Of a DNA stretch of 58,756 bases, positions 1-9,991 are shown piece by piece. The notes below the pieces were generated by a model. That model was given only the letters and a program-made list of their open reading frames with translations, searched no databases and was not told the origin of the DNA. Each line of letters begins with the position of its first letter. Within the stretch, counting starts at the first letter, position 1. The stretch is taken from the NCBI GenBank assembly GCA_030765625.1, contig JAVCCF010000151.1:1-58756 (forward strand), read 5' to 3'. Source of the DNA: Candidatus Tenebribacter burtonii (GTDB lineage Bacteria; Cloacimonadota; Cloacimonadia; Cloacimonadales; TCS61). The position numbers were made by a program, and so were the translations under genes.

Positions 1-164
1 AAGATGACAAAGCGAAACTCAAAATATCGAAGTAACTGTCAAGCAGTTTCTATTACCTGTTAATAGCTAACAAACTATAAAAATAAAAAGAAATAATTTG
101 CTTGACCTTGTTAACAAATTAAACTAAGTTGAATAATAATAAAAAGGTGTTAAGAGGTATAATT

Positions 165-926
165 ATGCGTAATATTGATCTTAATAATCAAATTGAATTA
201 ATTATTGAATTTATACGAAAACAACTTTTTCAGGCTGGATTTAATAAAATTGTCGTAGGATTATCTGGTGGAATTGATTCCTCTGTAACTGCAGCACTGA
301 GTGTTAAAGCAATTGGTAAAGAAAATGTTTTTGCAGTAATGCTGCCCTATCATTCAAGCCATCCGGATAGTTTGATTCATGCAATAGAAGTTGCTGAATC
401 ATTAGATATAAAATACGAGATCGTGAATATCTCGCAGATGGTTGATGCCTATTTTAAAAATTTTGCGCCAGAAGCTGATATTCTACGGAAAGGTAACCGA
501 ATGGCACGAGAAAGAATGTGCGTATTATATGATCGATCAGCTAAAAATAAGGCATTGGTTGCTGGGACTGGGAATTTATCTGAAATAATGATTGGTTATT
601 GTACGCAATATGGAGACAGTGCATGTGCTTTTGAACCAATAGGGCACCTATATAAAACTGAAATATATAAATTAGCTGAGATATTAAAGTTGCCAGAAAG
701 CGTAATTAAAAAAAAACCTACAGCTGATCTTTGGGAAGGACAAACAGATGAAGAAGAAATGGGGATTACTTATAAGGAACTGGATGAAATCCTCTTTCAA
801 TTATTAGATGAGAAAAGAAGTGAGAAAGAACTGATCTCAACCTTTGGTAAAGATAAAATTCACAAAGTTAAGGGGATGATCCAATCATCTGAATTTAAAA
901 GAATTATGCCGCCAATGTTAAAGTGA
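165..926 (+). CDS. nadE: NH3-dependent NAD+ synthetase
   Basis: Amidates nicotinate adenine dinucleotide (deamido-NAD) to NAD+ with ATP, the last step of NAD synthesis, in the cytoplasm. The PP-loop SGGIDSS lies at residues 34-40, and the later block KPTADLWEGQTDE is the family's second signature. At 253 aa it matches the short ammonia-using form; there is no N-terminal glutaminase domain, so ammonia must come from solution or a partner. The frame opens at TTG 129, but ATG 165 has GAGG at 154-157 seven bases upstream and starts at the usual family N-terminus, so 165 is preferred. The AsmA-like gene follows after 12 bases, which suggests co-transcription. Confidence 0.95.
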   Translation: MRNIDLNNQIELIIEFIRKQLFQAGFNKIVVGLSGGIDSSVTAALSVKAIGKENVFAVMLPYHSSHPDSLIHAIEVAESLDIKYEIVNISQMVDAYFKNFAPEADILRKGNRMARERMCVLYDRSAKNKALVAGTGNLSEIMIGYCTQYGDSACAFEPIGHLYKTEIYKLAEILKLPESVIKKKPTADLWEGQTDEEEMGITYKELDEILFQLLDEKRSEKELISTFGKDKIHKVKGMIQSSEFKRIMPPMLK

Positions 927-938
927 TAGGAGAGATAG

Positions 939-3605
939 ATGAAATCGAAAAAAGCAGTGAAAGGATGTTTGTTTACTTTTGTTGGATTTATTGTTTTGAT
1001 TATAGCTGTTTTAGTTTTAACTCCATTGTTATTTAAAGGTAAAATACTGGACAAAGTACAAACAGAAATAAACAAAAATGTGAATGCGGAAGTGACTTTT
1101 GAAGATTTCAAGATCTCATTCTTTAAAAGCTTCCCGAATTTATCCCTTGAGCTCACGAATTTGAACGTAAAAGGTATTGATGAGTTTAAAGAACAGAAGC
1201 TGATGTCTGTTAATTCAATTTATGTCAGCATTAATGTTGTCTCAGCCATTAAAGGTAAGATTGATATAAATGCAGTTGTTGTCGAAAATCCTGAGATCAC
1301 AGCTAAAGTGTTGTCAAATGGAATGGCAAATTGGGATATAGCAAAAGAAGTGCAAAAGCAGCCTGCAGAGAAGACTGCAAAAGAAACACCAGACTTCAAT
1401 ATTGGATTAGATAGATTTGAAGTTAAAAATGCAATAGTTTCATTTATAGATCATCAGAATGATTTGGAAGCAAATATTCAAGGCTTGAACTTCTTGATGA
1501 ATGGCGGCATAACACAAGATTTTTCCAGTATCAGTATAAATACATCTATAGATATGATCTCGGTAATTTCCAGAGCAGAAAATGCTGATCTGGAAGCTGT
1601 AATCAAAAATCAGAATGTGATAATAGCAGGTGATGTGTCGCAAGATTTCGTTGATCTCAACGTTCAATCTGTGCTGCAAAGTATTGATGTTACATTTGCT
1701 AAAATTAAATATTTAAAGAACACTAAAGTAGAGATCAAAGCAGACATTGGAATGGACGTTCCCAACATGAAGTTCACTTTTAAAGATAATGAAGTGAAGA
1801 TCAATCAGCTTGTGCTGGGTTTTGAAGGTGATGTACAGACATTGGATAAGGATGTGATATTGGATGTTAAATTTGATGCCAAAAAGACTGATTTTAAAAA
1901 CATCCTCTCATTTATTCCAGCAATTTATATGTCAGATTTCCAAGATATAAAAACTTCCGGAAAGTTGGCTGTGAACGGTTTTGCTAAAGGAACTGTCAGC
2001 GAAAATAGTATTCCAGCCTTTGGTGTTAATTTGCTGGTGGAAAATGCAATGTTCCAATATCCAGATCTTCCTAAATCTGTAGATAATATCAACGTCAAGG
2101 TGAATGTGAGTAATGATGGTGGTGGCGAAGATAACACCAAAGTTAATGTTAGTAAATTCCATGTGGAACTGGCAGGAAATCCATTCGATGCAAAATTGAG
2201 CATCAAAAATCCGGTTAGCGATCCCTATATCTCCGGGAATTTAAATGGAAAGATTGACTTAGGCAGCCTGAAAGATGCACTTCCTATCAAGGATATCAGC
2301 TTAAATGGCTTAGTTAACACTAACATTGATATTGGTGGTAGAATGTCAGCAATAGAAAAACAGCAATTCGAAAAATTCAAAGTAGATGGTAATGTGACTC
2401 TATCAGCTTTCAAATTCATAAGCAAGGATCTTCCACAGGAAGTTACGATTCGTAAATCATCTCTGAATTTTACGCCGCGTTATGTGGAGCTGGCTTCGTT
2501 TGATTCCAAGATCGGTAGAAGTGATCTTAAACTGGTTGGTAGGATAGAGAATTTTTTACCATTTATTTTCAAAGACGAAACAATAAAGGGTAATTTTACG
2601 TTTACTTCTAATGTTCTGGATATGAACGAATTAATTGTTAAAGAAGAACAACCAGAACAGAAAGAAGGGGAAGAAATTACATTGGAAGCAATTGAAATCC
2701 CCTCCAACATAGATTTTAAGCTGACTTCCAATCTCAAACAGATCTATTTTGATAAAATGGACATCAAGAATACAAGAGGTGTGATAAGAGTAAGGAATGG
2801 TAAAGCATCACTGGAAAATTTGAAAATGGATATGCTGGATGGGAATATAATACTAAATGGCAGCTATGATTCAAATAACATCCAGAAACCAACTGTTGAT
2901 TTCACGATGAAGATAACTAATTTCGATGTTGAGTCCGCTGTGGAAACCTTCAACACAATGGAAAAACTTGCACCGATAATGAAGGATTGCAAAGGAAAAT
3001 TTAATACGGATCTAACCTTTGAAAGCAACCTGGATAGTGCTATGCAGCCTGTGTTGAACTCAATAAATGGAAGAGGAAAGATCACTTCGCAATCTATTCA
3101 AGTGGTGAATCCAAAATCTATGCAGAAGCTGGCTGAAGCATTAAAAATGAACAAATACAAGAAATTCACTCTCAAAAATCTTAATTTGAACTTCACTATT
3201 GTAAATGGTGTGATGACAGTAAAACCATTCACCAATAAGATCCATAACTCAAGAGCTACAATTGGTGGAACTCTAAAAACAGATCAGTCAGTGAATTTTG
3301 ATATTAACCTTGTAGTACCACGTTCTGAGTTTGCTTCCGGAATAAACAAGACTTATGATGATCTGATTAAACAGGCTAATAATGCCGGATTGAATATATC
3401 AGCTACTAAAACAGTTGAGGTTGATGTTAAAATTACTGGAAATGTTACTGATCCAAAAGTAAAACTTGATACAAGTAAAAGTGTGAATAAATTGAAAGCA
3501 GAGATCAAGAAGCAGGCTGCTGCGAAATTGGAGAAGGAAAAAGATAAACTGGAAAAAAAAGCTTTGGATGAACTTGAAAAGCTGAAAAAGAAATTCAAAT
3601 GGTGA
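939..3605 (+). CDS. AsmA-family inner-membrane anchored periplasmic protein
   Basis: An 888-residue protein with one N-terminal membrane segment (about residues 8-30) followed by a long beta-rich periplasmic region. The start after the anchor (KILDKVQTEINKNVNAEV, then NLSLELTNLNVKG) is the AsmA N-terminal pattern, and the C-terminal third resembles AsmA_2 (LNGSYDSNNIQKPTVDFTMK). AsmA-like proteins are thought to bridge inner and outer membranes and influence lipid or outer-membrane protein transport; that role is family inference. The last 45 residues are a highly charged Lys/Glu helix, probably a coiled coil. ATG 939 has AGGAGA at 929-934. The gene sits 12 bases after nadE and 5 bases before the TPR gene. 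Confidence 0.85.
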   Translation: MKSKKAVKGCLFTFVGFIVLIIAVLVLTPLLFKGKILDKVQTEINKNVNAEVTFEDFKISFFKSFPNLSLELTNLNVKGIDEFKEQKLMSVNSIYVSINVVSAIKGKIDINAVVVENPEITAKVLSNGMANWDIAKEVQKQPAEKTAKETPDFNIGLDRFEVKNAIVSFIDHQNDLEANIQGLNFLMNGGITQDFSSISINTSIDMISVISRAENADLEAVIKNQNVIIAGDVSQDFVDLNVQSVLQSIDVTFAKIKYLKNTKVEIKADIGMDVPNMKFTFKDNEVKINQLVLGFEGDVQTLDKDVILDVKFDAKKTDFKNILSFIPAIYMSDFQDIKTSGKLAVNGFAKGTVSENSIPAFGVNLLVENAMFQYPDLPKSVDNINVKVNVSNDGGGEDNTKVNVSKFHVELAGNPFDAKLSIKNPVSDPYISGNLNGKIDLGSLKDALPIKDISLNGLVNTNIDIGGRMSAIEKQQFEKFKVDGNVTLSAFKFISKDLPQEVTIRKSSLNFTPRYVELASFDSKIGRSDLKLVGRIENFLPFIFKDETIKGNFTFTSNVLDMNELIVKEEQPEQKEGEEITLEAIEIPSNIDFKLTSNLKQIYFDKMDIKNTRGVIRVRNGKASLENLKMDMLDGNIILNGSYDSNNIQKPTVDFTMKITNFDVESAVETFNTMEKLAPIMKDCKGKFNTDLTFESNLDSAMQPVLNSINGRGKITSQSIQVVNPKSMQKLAEALKMNKYKKFTLKNLNLNFTIVNGVMTVKPFTNKIHNSRATIGGTLKTDQSVNFDINLVVPRSEFASGINKTYDDLIKQANNAGLNISATKTVEVDVKITGNVTDPKVKLDTSKSVNKLKAEIKKQAAAKLEKEKDKLEKKALDELEKLKKKFKW

Positions 3606-3610
3606 AATAA

Positions 3611-4807
3611 ATGAAGATTTTTAAAAAGAAAAAATGTAAAATATGTAAAAATAAACCCGGAACAAGATTCTGCCTGAGAAAAGGATTTAACATTTGCTGG
3701 GAAGACTGTAATATTTTAAGGGTAGATGAAAAATGTCCGGACGAATGCGATTACCATTTGCAGAATTCTGATATTATGCAGTTAAAAGGTAAATCAGATT
3801 CCCAAATGGAATACATAGATCTTCTAAAAAAACAAATGGATATTTGGGTAAATAAACCGCAAAAAATTTTCCAGGATAAGATACCGGTTACAATGGCAGA
3901 ATCAAGTGATGGAAGAAAAAAGATCGTAGACTTTCTAAGTCAGTTTAAGGTAAATCCGATAGTACCGTTATCTTATTTAAAAGAAAGACTATCCCTCGAT
4001 GATCTTAAAGTAGTTTCTAACCCACAAACTTATGAAGATATTGCTGTTGAATTTGTGCAAAATCTATATACAAATGAATGGGTAAAAGCGGCATCATTTA
4101 TGACTAATCACAATTACTGGATTGCACATGAAATGGAAGATGAATTTATTAAAATAATATCAAATAATAAGGTGATCAAGAAGATCAATAATTTTGATCT
4201 CATTTCGTCTGCTTTAACTAAAGAGAAAGATCAGGCACTTGTCTATTTTGATATAAATAACAAATTTGATCTTACCATAAGTCTGCAATTAACAAATGAT
4301 CATTGGAATATACGATCACTAATTATTGGAAAACCGGAGTTATTCAACAGCGAAAGTGAAGCAATTCAACAAATTGCGATCCTGCTTTCAAAAAATGAGA
4401 CTACTAAGGCGTTTGAACTGCTCTCAAAATACTCCAGTATTTATATAATGTCTTCTGACTTTGAATATTACTGGGGATTGTATCACACGTTTAATAAAAA
4501 ACAGCCAAAGGCAGAACATCACTTCCTGCAAGCTCTAATCCTTGATCCTGCCTTTATTGAAGCTAAATATAATTACGCCTTTATTCAACATTCCAGCGGA
4601 AATTTAGAGTTTGCAAAAAAACTTTATTATGAAATTATAGATAATGCTCCCAACGAACCAAAAACCTTGAACAACCTTGCTTCTATGTTTATTGATGAAA
4701 AGAAATACGAAGAAGCAGAAGAATTACTGAAGAGATGCATTAAGAATAACCCTGAATTTGAAATAGCTCAGCAGAATTTGGAAAGGTTGGGCAAGTTGAC
4801 AGGATAG
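3611..4807 (+). CDS. Cysteine-rich N-terminus plus TPR protein
   Basis: A 398-residue protein I cannot name. The N-terminus carries Cys at 9, 12, 21, 29, 33, 42 and 46 and His 49, enough ligands for two structural zinc sites. The middle (about 140-240) is a mixed alpha/beta region that could be NTF2-like. The C-terminal 140 residues contain two to three TPR units (for example AKYNYAFIQHSSGNLEFAKK and LNNLASMFIDEKKYEEAEEL). There is no signal peptide or membrane segment, so it is probably cytoplasmic and used for protein-protein contact. It begins 5 bases after the AsmA-like gene and should be the last gene of the nadE operon. Confidence 0.7.
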   Translation: MKIFKKKKCKICKNKPGTRFCLRKGFNICWEDCNILRVDEKCPDECDYHLQNSDIMQLKGKSDSQMEYIDLLKKQMDIWVNKPQKIFQDKIPVTMAESSDGRKKIVDFLSQFKVNPIVPLSYLKERLSLDDLKVVSNPQTYEDIAVEFVQNLYTNEWVKAASFMTNHNYWIAHEMEDEFIKIISNNKVIKKINNFDLISSALTKEKDQALVYFDINNKFDLTISLQLTNDHWNIRSLIIGKPELFNSESEAIQQIAILLSKNETTKAFELLSKYSSIYIMSSDFEYYWGLYHTFNKKQPKAEHHFLQALILDPAFIEAKYNYAFIQHSSGNLEFAKKLYYEIIDNAPNEPKTLNNLASMFIDEKKYEEAEELLKRCIKNNPEFEIAQQNLERLGKLTG

Positions 4808-4912
4808 CTAAGTTTAATATCAGTATAATTTCATTAGTACTTTTCCATTTAAGAAGTCTAGTTATTTTTAATTTCTAAAAGAGATCATACTAATTAGTAT
4901 TAATTATTTCAG

Positions 4913-5884
4913 TTAATTATCACTCAAAGGTTTTATAGATAGAACGACTTGAATCGACTCTTCTTCAAAACTAGCATCAAATCCTTTAATGAATTCTGTA
5001 TAATCAATAGGATAATGTTGTTTTTTTGAATTTTGTAACCAGTTAACTTCCGGACCACTTATAGCGTGTATCAGGTTTACAGGAACACTTTGAGCAAATT
5101 GCATTTTGTTAGGATGTGGAACATAACGTGTTATTAAATGTGTTTTAGTTTCAATTATCTCCTCTTTTGTACGCATAGACATTAACATTGTAAGTACAGA
5201 TTTATTGAATCCTTTTATTTTCTTTTTATCTTTTCCTGTCAGGTATATATCTTCTATTACAGTTTTCCAACCAATTTCTATATTCCCATTTTTCTTTTTA
5301 TCCTCTGAAATTTTTTTTACTTTTTTCATCATAATATTCAACCCAAAGTCATCATATGGTATTATTATGCGATCGCCAAAAAGTTTTGACATAAGATTTT
5401 CTTGCTGAGTTTTCTCAAAAGTAATTTTGTAGTTCTTTGAAGGTTTTGAAAAATGACCAATTTCAAACAGTGACCATATACCAAACTTATTCCATTTCCA
5501 AGCAATTAAAATTGGTATTCCGAGAAGTTCACTATAATTGATTAATCCTTCATAATATCTCTCAGTCCAGCTTAATTTATTTTTCTTTGATGTCTTTATC
5601 TCGATAAGAAACTTCTTGGTTCCTTCCTCAGTATCTACTTCTATTAAAATGTCAGGAATCGTATATTTAAATTTTGAATTTAAAGGAAGTTGAAATTGGT
5701 CTAACTTGTGAATTAAATTGCATTTACCAGACCAATTTATTACATAAATAAATTCATCCTCTTGTATTAGTCCTTTATCTAATTGGTTAACACGTATAAT
5801 TAATTTTTGAACATCTTCATTCCAACCGAGTTGATTAGCAACTTTTTGAATAGTCCTAGCTTTATTATCTATTTCTGTAGTCAT
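4913..5884 (-). CDS. Hypothetical protein with PD-(D/E)XK nuclease-like motif
   Basis: A 323-residue protein without a recognised family name. Residues around 92-118 show PDILIEVD followed, after a charged turn, by FLIEIKTSKK. This gives the PD ... E-x-K spacing of the PD-(D/E)XK nuclease core, preceded by a helix-rich N-terminus. There is no signal peptide or membrane segment. The C-terminal half is unassigned. It is encoded downstream of the DUF4365-type gene on the same strand with a 63-base gap, so the two probably form an operon oriented against their neighbours. The nuclease assignment is from motif only; a structural rather than catalytic role is possible. Confidence 0.6.
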   Translation of the reverse strand: MTTEIDNKARTIQKVANQLGWNEDVQKLIIRVNQLDKGLIQEDEFIYVINWSGKCNLIHKLDQFQLPLNSKFKYTIPDILIEVDTEEGTKKFLIEIKTSKKNKLSWTERYYEGLINYSELLGIPILIAWKWNKFGIWSLFEIGHFSKPSKNYKITFEKTQQENLMSKLFGDRIIIPYDDFGLNIMMKKVKKISEDKKKNGNIEIGWKTVIEDIYLTGKDKKKIKGFNKSVLTMLMSMRTKEEIIETKTHLITRYVPHPNKMQFAQSVPVNLIHAISGPEVNWLQNSKKQHYPIDYTEFIKGFDASFEEESIQVVLSIKPLSDN

Positions 5885-5947
5885 TTTATATTATCCTCAA
5901 CGGTAGTTTCTAAAGAAGTGATAAATTATGCAATTTTCTAACATTGT

Positions 5948-7930
5948 TTATTCTTCTTTTATTAGTTTAAGTTTTTTATTTATCACAGTTAATGTATTTT
6001 CTTGTAGTTTATTAAACCAAACTTCTGATATTATATCTTCACTGTTTATTCTAGTAATACCTAAAGAACCTGTTATCATTCCTACCTGTGTTCCAAATTC
6101 TCTAACAACTAGTAATGGGAATTCTAAATATATATGTGACATTATTGATATTGAATCTTCTTTGGAAAAATCTGAATCAGAAAACAAAATGCTAAGGCAA
6201 TCGGCTGATAAACTTATGACATCAAGTATTTTATTAGCAATATCATCAGGATTTTTACTTCTTGCATACGCTATTATCGCACTGCTATAGCTTATTGCAA
6301 ATACTAAATCCAAGATATCCCAAAATTCAGATGTAATGATGTATAATTCAGAAATTAAGTGATCAATGTATCTGTGAATTGGATTATTATCTCGAAAGAC
6401 TATATACCTATCATAATGTAACAAAAACACTAAACTGTCTTCAAGACAAATATTGCATAGTTTGATTGATTTCAGACTAATTTCATTGAATAATAATGTA
6501 TTTTCTTTTATTAAACTAAAGATCGTGTTTTCATCAACTATTTGTTTGATTTTCAGAATTGCATAAAGACTTCTATAATCTTTATCTAATTCGAGTCTAA
6601 ACTCGAAAAAATTGACTGCTTCATCTTTTAACCATTCATTATCTACCCAGTTTTCAATTAATAGATTTGATTTGAAATTTAAATAAACCACATCATTTGA
6701 GTAAAAGTCTAGACCTCTGTTAATCCATGATAATGATTCCTTTATCTTATCTAATTTTTTATATACATGAGCGATTTCAAAAAAACCATAACGATATTCA
6801 AGAAGTCTAGTTTCATTATCATTAATAACTTGTAACATTAGATTTAGACCTTCTTTGTCTCTATTATAAATACGTGATAAAGTAATCCCCTTACTAAAAA
6901 GAGCTTGAGGTAACTTTGGATTGATTTTTAAAGCATTATCGTAGCAATTTATTTCTTTTTCATGTTCACCAATATTAAAATATACACTCCCAAGGTTTTT
7001 CCATGCTTGCTCAAAATTCGGATTTAATTGTAAGCAAATTTCAAAATGTTTAATGGAATCCTGTTTATTACCTAAATAACTTAGAGAATTTGCATAATTA
7101 TAATGATAGATAAAATGTTTATTGTTTTTTACTAAAAAATTTTTAAACAGATTTTTGGCTTTAATAATTTTCCCTTTTTGATTGTTTTGTATACCATCTT
7201 CTGCTAAAATACAAGCTTTTGTTAGATAATGATTATCGTTTCCTGAAATTTTAATAACCTTATTTATATTATGAATAGCTTCTTTATAATAAAAGCTTTT
7301 GTATTGACTTTGAGCTAAACCTTCTAAAACAAGAACATCATCTGGAGTTTCTTTTAATAAATTTTTAAAGTAAAATATGGCTTTCTCGAAGTCTTTAGAA
7401 AAGTAATATTTCCAAGCTAAAATTTGGGAATTTGAAATTTCATTAAATTCAAGATCCTTGATTCCATCAACTAATAACTTTATACTGAATGTATCTTTAA
7501 CATAATTTGATACAGATTCCCAATTAATTATACTCAATTTATTAGTTTTAGGAATTTTAAATGTATAAGTTTTTTGAGTTGAAGTTAAATCTACATTTAA
7601 ATCATTATACCAATACCAATAAGCTTCATAATCCTTTTGGTTATAGACAATCAACATAACAGGTTCTAATTTTGTATTGAATAATCCTAAAGTAGAATGC
7701 TTTAATTTAATTGATATTGTTTTTGAGTTAATATTCTTAATCTTGCTTTTTAGCTGTACAGAAAAACTTAGACCGGTTACATTATTTTTTGATACAATGT
7801 TAACGATGAAATCGATTCCATAATCATGCTCTGGTTTATCAACAAACCACTCATTTGGAACATGATTATTAAAGAACTTTGTTGATTCAGTTTCTAAAAT
7901 GTGATTATTATGTCTAATTGGTTTATTCAT
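5948..7930 (-). CDS. DUF4365-type N-terminal domain with TPR array
   Basis: 660 residues. The N-terminal 130 residues match the DUF4365 pattern: ETESTKFFNNHVPNEWFVDK, then DYGID and, after a strand, SVQLKSK, which together supply the acidic and Q-x-K positions of a PD-(D/E)XK-like core. From about residue 160 to 410 there are TPR-like repeats (EGLAQSQYKSFYYKEAIHNI, AWKNLGSVYFNIGEHEKEIN). The last 250 residues are helical and unassigned. The architecture of a nuclease-like head with a repeat-based sensor or scaffold is typical of anti-phage proteins, but function here is inference. It is the upstream member of a two-gene minus-strand unit. Confidence 0.7.
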   Translation of the reverse strand: MNKPIRHNNHILETESTKFFNNHVPNEWFVDKPEHDYGIDFIVNIVSKNNVTGLSFSVQLKSKIKNINSKTISIKLKHSTLGLFNTKLEPVMLIVYNQKDYEAYWYWYNDLNVDLTSTQKTYTFKIPKTNKLSIINWESVSNYVKDTFSIKLLVDGIKDLEFNEISNSQILAWKYYFSKDFEKAIFYFKNLLKETPDDVLVLEGLAQSQYKSFYYKEAIHNINKVIKISGNDNHYLTKACILAEDGIQNNQKGKIIKAKNLFKNFLVKNNKHFIYHYNYANSLSYLGNKQDSIKHFEICLQLNPNFEQAWKNLGSVYFNIGEHEKEINCYDNALKINPKLPQALFSKGITLSRIYNRDKEGLNLMLQVINDNETRLLEYRYGFFEIAHVYKKLDKIKESLSWINRGLDFYSNDVVYLNFKSNLLIENWVDNEWLKDEAVNFFEFRLELDKDYRSLYAILKIKQIVDENTIFSLIKENTLLFNEISLKSIKLCNICLEDSLVFLLHYDRYIVFRDNNPIHRYIDHLISELYIITSEFWDILDLVFAISYSSAIIAYARSKNPDDIANKILDVISLSADCLSILFSDSDFSKEDSISIMSHIYLEFPLLVVREFGTQVGMITGSLGITRINSEDIISEVWFNKLQENTLTVINKKLKLIKEE

Positions 7931-8124
7931 TTGTTATTATCATTGATTGTACTCAAATTTATTCGTTTATTTTTCATTACCTTCAATCTCCAATTCACGA
8001 TTATGAATTTTCTATTTGTTTGATTGCTGTCAAATATTTTAATAATTGTTTTAAATAAAATATTCTATAATTGACGTCTTGGGTTGAATAAAAAAGTTTA
8101 CAGCAATTAAATAGGGAGATAAGA

Positions 8125-9549
8125 ATGAAGCAGGCCGGCTTGGATCTAACACAGGGTAATATATCCAAGAACATGATGAAATTGGCATTGCCTATCATGT
8201 TGTCCAATTTCCTGCAGATGTTTTACAATCTTACAGATGCTTTCTGGTTGGGTAAACTGGGAGAGAATGCCCGGGGAGCGGTATCAGCTGCTGGTATTGC
8301 CTTTCCGATTATCTTCTTCTTATCATCATTCGGATTTGGTTTCGTAGTAGCAGGAACAGCTCTGATCGCTCAATACAGGGGTGCTGGTAAATTTGAAATG
8401 ATGCGGAAAGTTGTGGGTCAATTTGCCTTCATTCTGGTGATTTTCTGTGCTCTATTCATCAGCGGTAGTTTTATTTTCCTGGATAAAATTCTTGCTCTGC
8501 TTCAGGTTCCAGACGAGATATTTATCGTTACATCCCAATATATTTCAGTTATCCTGGTTGGTGTTGTGTTCATGTTCACTTTTATTTCTTACCAGAGTTT
8601 TGCTCAGGGTCTGGGAGATACAGTATCTCCTATGAAGATACAGATCATATCTGTTTTTATTAATCTACTTCTTGATCCTATCTTTATTTTCGGAGTATGG
8701 TTTTTTCCCCGGCTTGAAGCTGTGGGAGCTGCATATGCCACATTAATTGCCAGGGTCATAGCTGCTGTTCTGGCTATCATTTATTTGAAAAAAAAATCTC
8801 CTATATTAGTACCTAGATTAAAAGACTTGATCCCGGATAAAGTGATGTTGAAAAAGATCTTGAAAATAAGTATTCCAGCTTCTCTGGGTCAGTCGATTAC
8901 CAGTTTTGGCTTCTTGTTGCTGCAGGGCTTTGTAAATAGTTTTGGAACTGTGGTGATAACGGTATTCTCCATAGGTAATCGCTTAACTAGTTTCTTTATG
9001 ATGCCGGCAATGGGTATAAGCAATGCTTTAGCAACGGTGGTAGGGCAGAACCTGGGAGCGGGGAAAGTTACTCGTGCAGTACAAAGTGTGAAGAAAGCAT
9101 TCATCTTAATAATGAGTATAATGCTGGTTGGGTGTACAATTTTATTCTTCTTTGGTGCCTTCTTGACCCGTTTCTTTATTAATGATCCAGATGTTATAAA
9201 TATAGGATTGAGGATGTTTCGTGTGACATCACTGGCATCTTTTATCTTTGGAATTGTCTTTATCTTCATGGGAGTATTCAACGGTTCCGGTCACACCAAA
9301 CCAACTATGCTGCTGAATATTGTGCGGCTCTGGGGTTTACGTATTCCATTTGTCTTGATGCTATCAGGTTTAGCTTTGGAGTATGTAAAAATAGATTTCT
9401 TAAATTCTTTTCTGCAATTTATGGCAAAACCTTTAGCTAAATATCCTTACGATGCTCTCTGGTGGTCGATGGTTATTTCAAATAGTATTATTGCAATATG
9501 GGCTTTCTTAATTTATAGAAAAGGAAAATGGAAAACAGGAAGTATTTAA
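8125..9549 (+). CDS. MATE-family multidrug/cation antiporter
   Basis: 474 residues with about 12 hydrophobic segments, starting with the family pattern MMKLALPIMLSNFLQMFYNL and containing a second-half repeat beginning ILKISIPASLGQSITSFGFL. MATE proteins export cationic drugs or metabolites in exchange for H+ or Na+ across the inner membrane; the substrate cannot be read from sequence. ATG 8125 has GGGAGA at 8113-8118. The gene stands alone, with the two-nuclease operon divergent on its left. It is only distantly similar to the second MATE gene at 12847, so this is not a recent duplication. Confidence 0.9.
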   Translation: MKQAGLDLTQGNISKNMMKLALPIMLSNFLQMFYNLTDAFWLGKLGENARGAVSAAGIAFPIIFFLSSFGFGFVVAGTALIAQYRGAGKFEMMRKVVGQFAFILVIFCALFISGSFIFLDKILALLQVPDEIFIVTSQYISVILVGVVFMFTFISYQSFAQGLGDTVSPMKIQIISVFINLLLDPIFIFGVWFFPRLEAVGAAYATLIARVIAAVLAIIYLKKKSPILVPRLKDLIPDKVMLKKILKISIPASLGQSITSFGFLLLQGFVNSFGTVVITVFSIGNRLTSFFMMPAMGISNALATVVGQNLGAGKVTRAVQSVKKAFILIMSIMLVGCTILFFFGAFLTRFFINDPDVINIGLRMFRVTSLASFIFGIVFIFMGVFNGSGHTKPTMLLNIVRLWGLRIPFVLMLSGLALEYVKIDFLNSFLQFMAKPLAKYPYDALWWSMVISNSIIAIWAFLIYRKGKWKTGSI

Positions 9550-9613
9550 TGAATTTTGCACAAATAAGTATTTTTGAAAAATACTTAGAAGTTTCTAATA
9601 AACATGAGGAAAT

Positions 9614-9886
9614 ATGGAAAAGAAAAATTCAAAACTAGTAATGGAATATAAAAGTAATGAAATCCTCAAAGTATTTTTCGAGATCCATACATTAAAGAAT
9701 CTTTTCAGACAAGGTTGTTTGAAGAAAGGAGTTGAAAAGAAATTATGTGAAAATGTTGCAGATCATAGCCCTTCAATAACGATGCTAACTTGGCTAATAG
9801 CTGACAGATAATTTCCCAAGCTTGATATGATGAAAAACGTCAAATCCTCAGATTTCTACTATCGACACTTTTTGGAAGGTTATTAA
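9614..9886 (+). pseudogene. Decayed HD-domain phosphohydrolase (YfbR-like) fragment
   Basis: The first 65 codons encode a recognisable N-terminus of the YfbR/HD_3 type: FFEIHTLKNLFRQGCLKKGVE, then VADHSPSITMLTWLIADR. The next codon is TAA at 9809-9811, where relatives have an aromatic residue, and the same frame continues FPKLDMMKNVKSSDFYYRHF before a second stop at 9884-9886. The expected HD pair (IHDLGE region) and the rest of the roughly 190-residue protein are missing. A Shine-Dalgarno-like GAGG precedes ATG 9614. This is best read as a gene inactivated by an in-frame nonsense change plus a downstream deletion. Confidence 0.65.
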
Positions 9887-9991
9887 ACTGAATTATACTT
9901 TGCGCAAACCCTTTGATATGCTTATAGATATAGAAGTTTTTGAGACAAAAAAAGAGCTGCTAATTTCACAATTAACAACTCTTGTTATATA

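Noticed and set aside
860-1156. Minus-strand ORF of 98 codons across the nadE-AsmA junction
   Set aside because: Antisense to two convincing genes with their own start signals.
5928-6290. Plus-strand ORF of 120 codons opposite the DUF4365-type gene
   Set aside because: Fully antisense to the C-terminal part of a long, well-formed gene and without a ribosome site.
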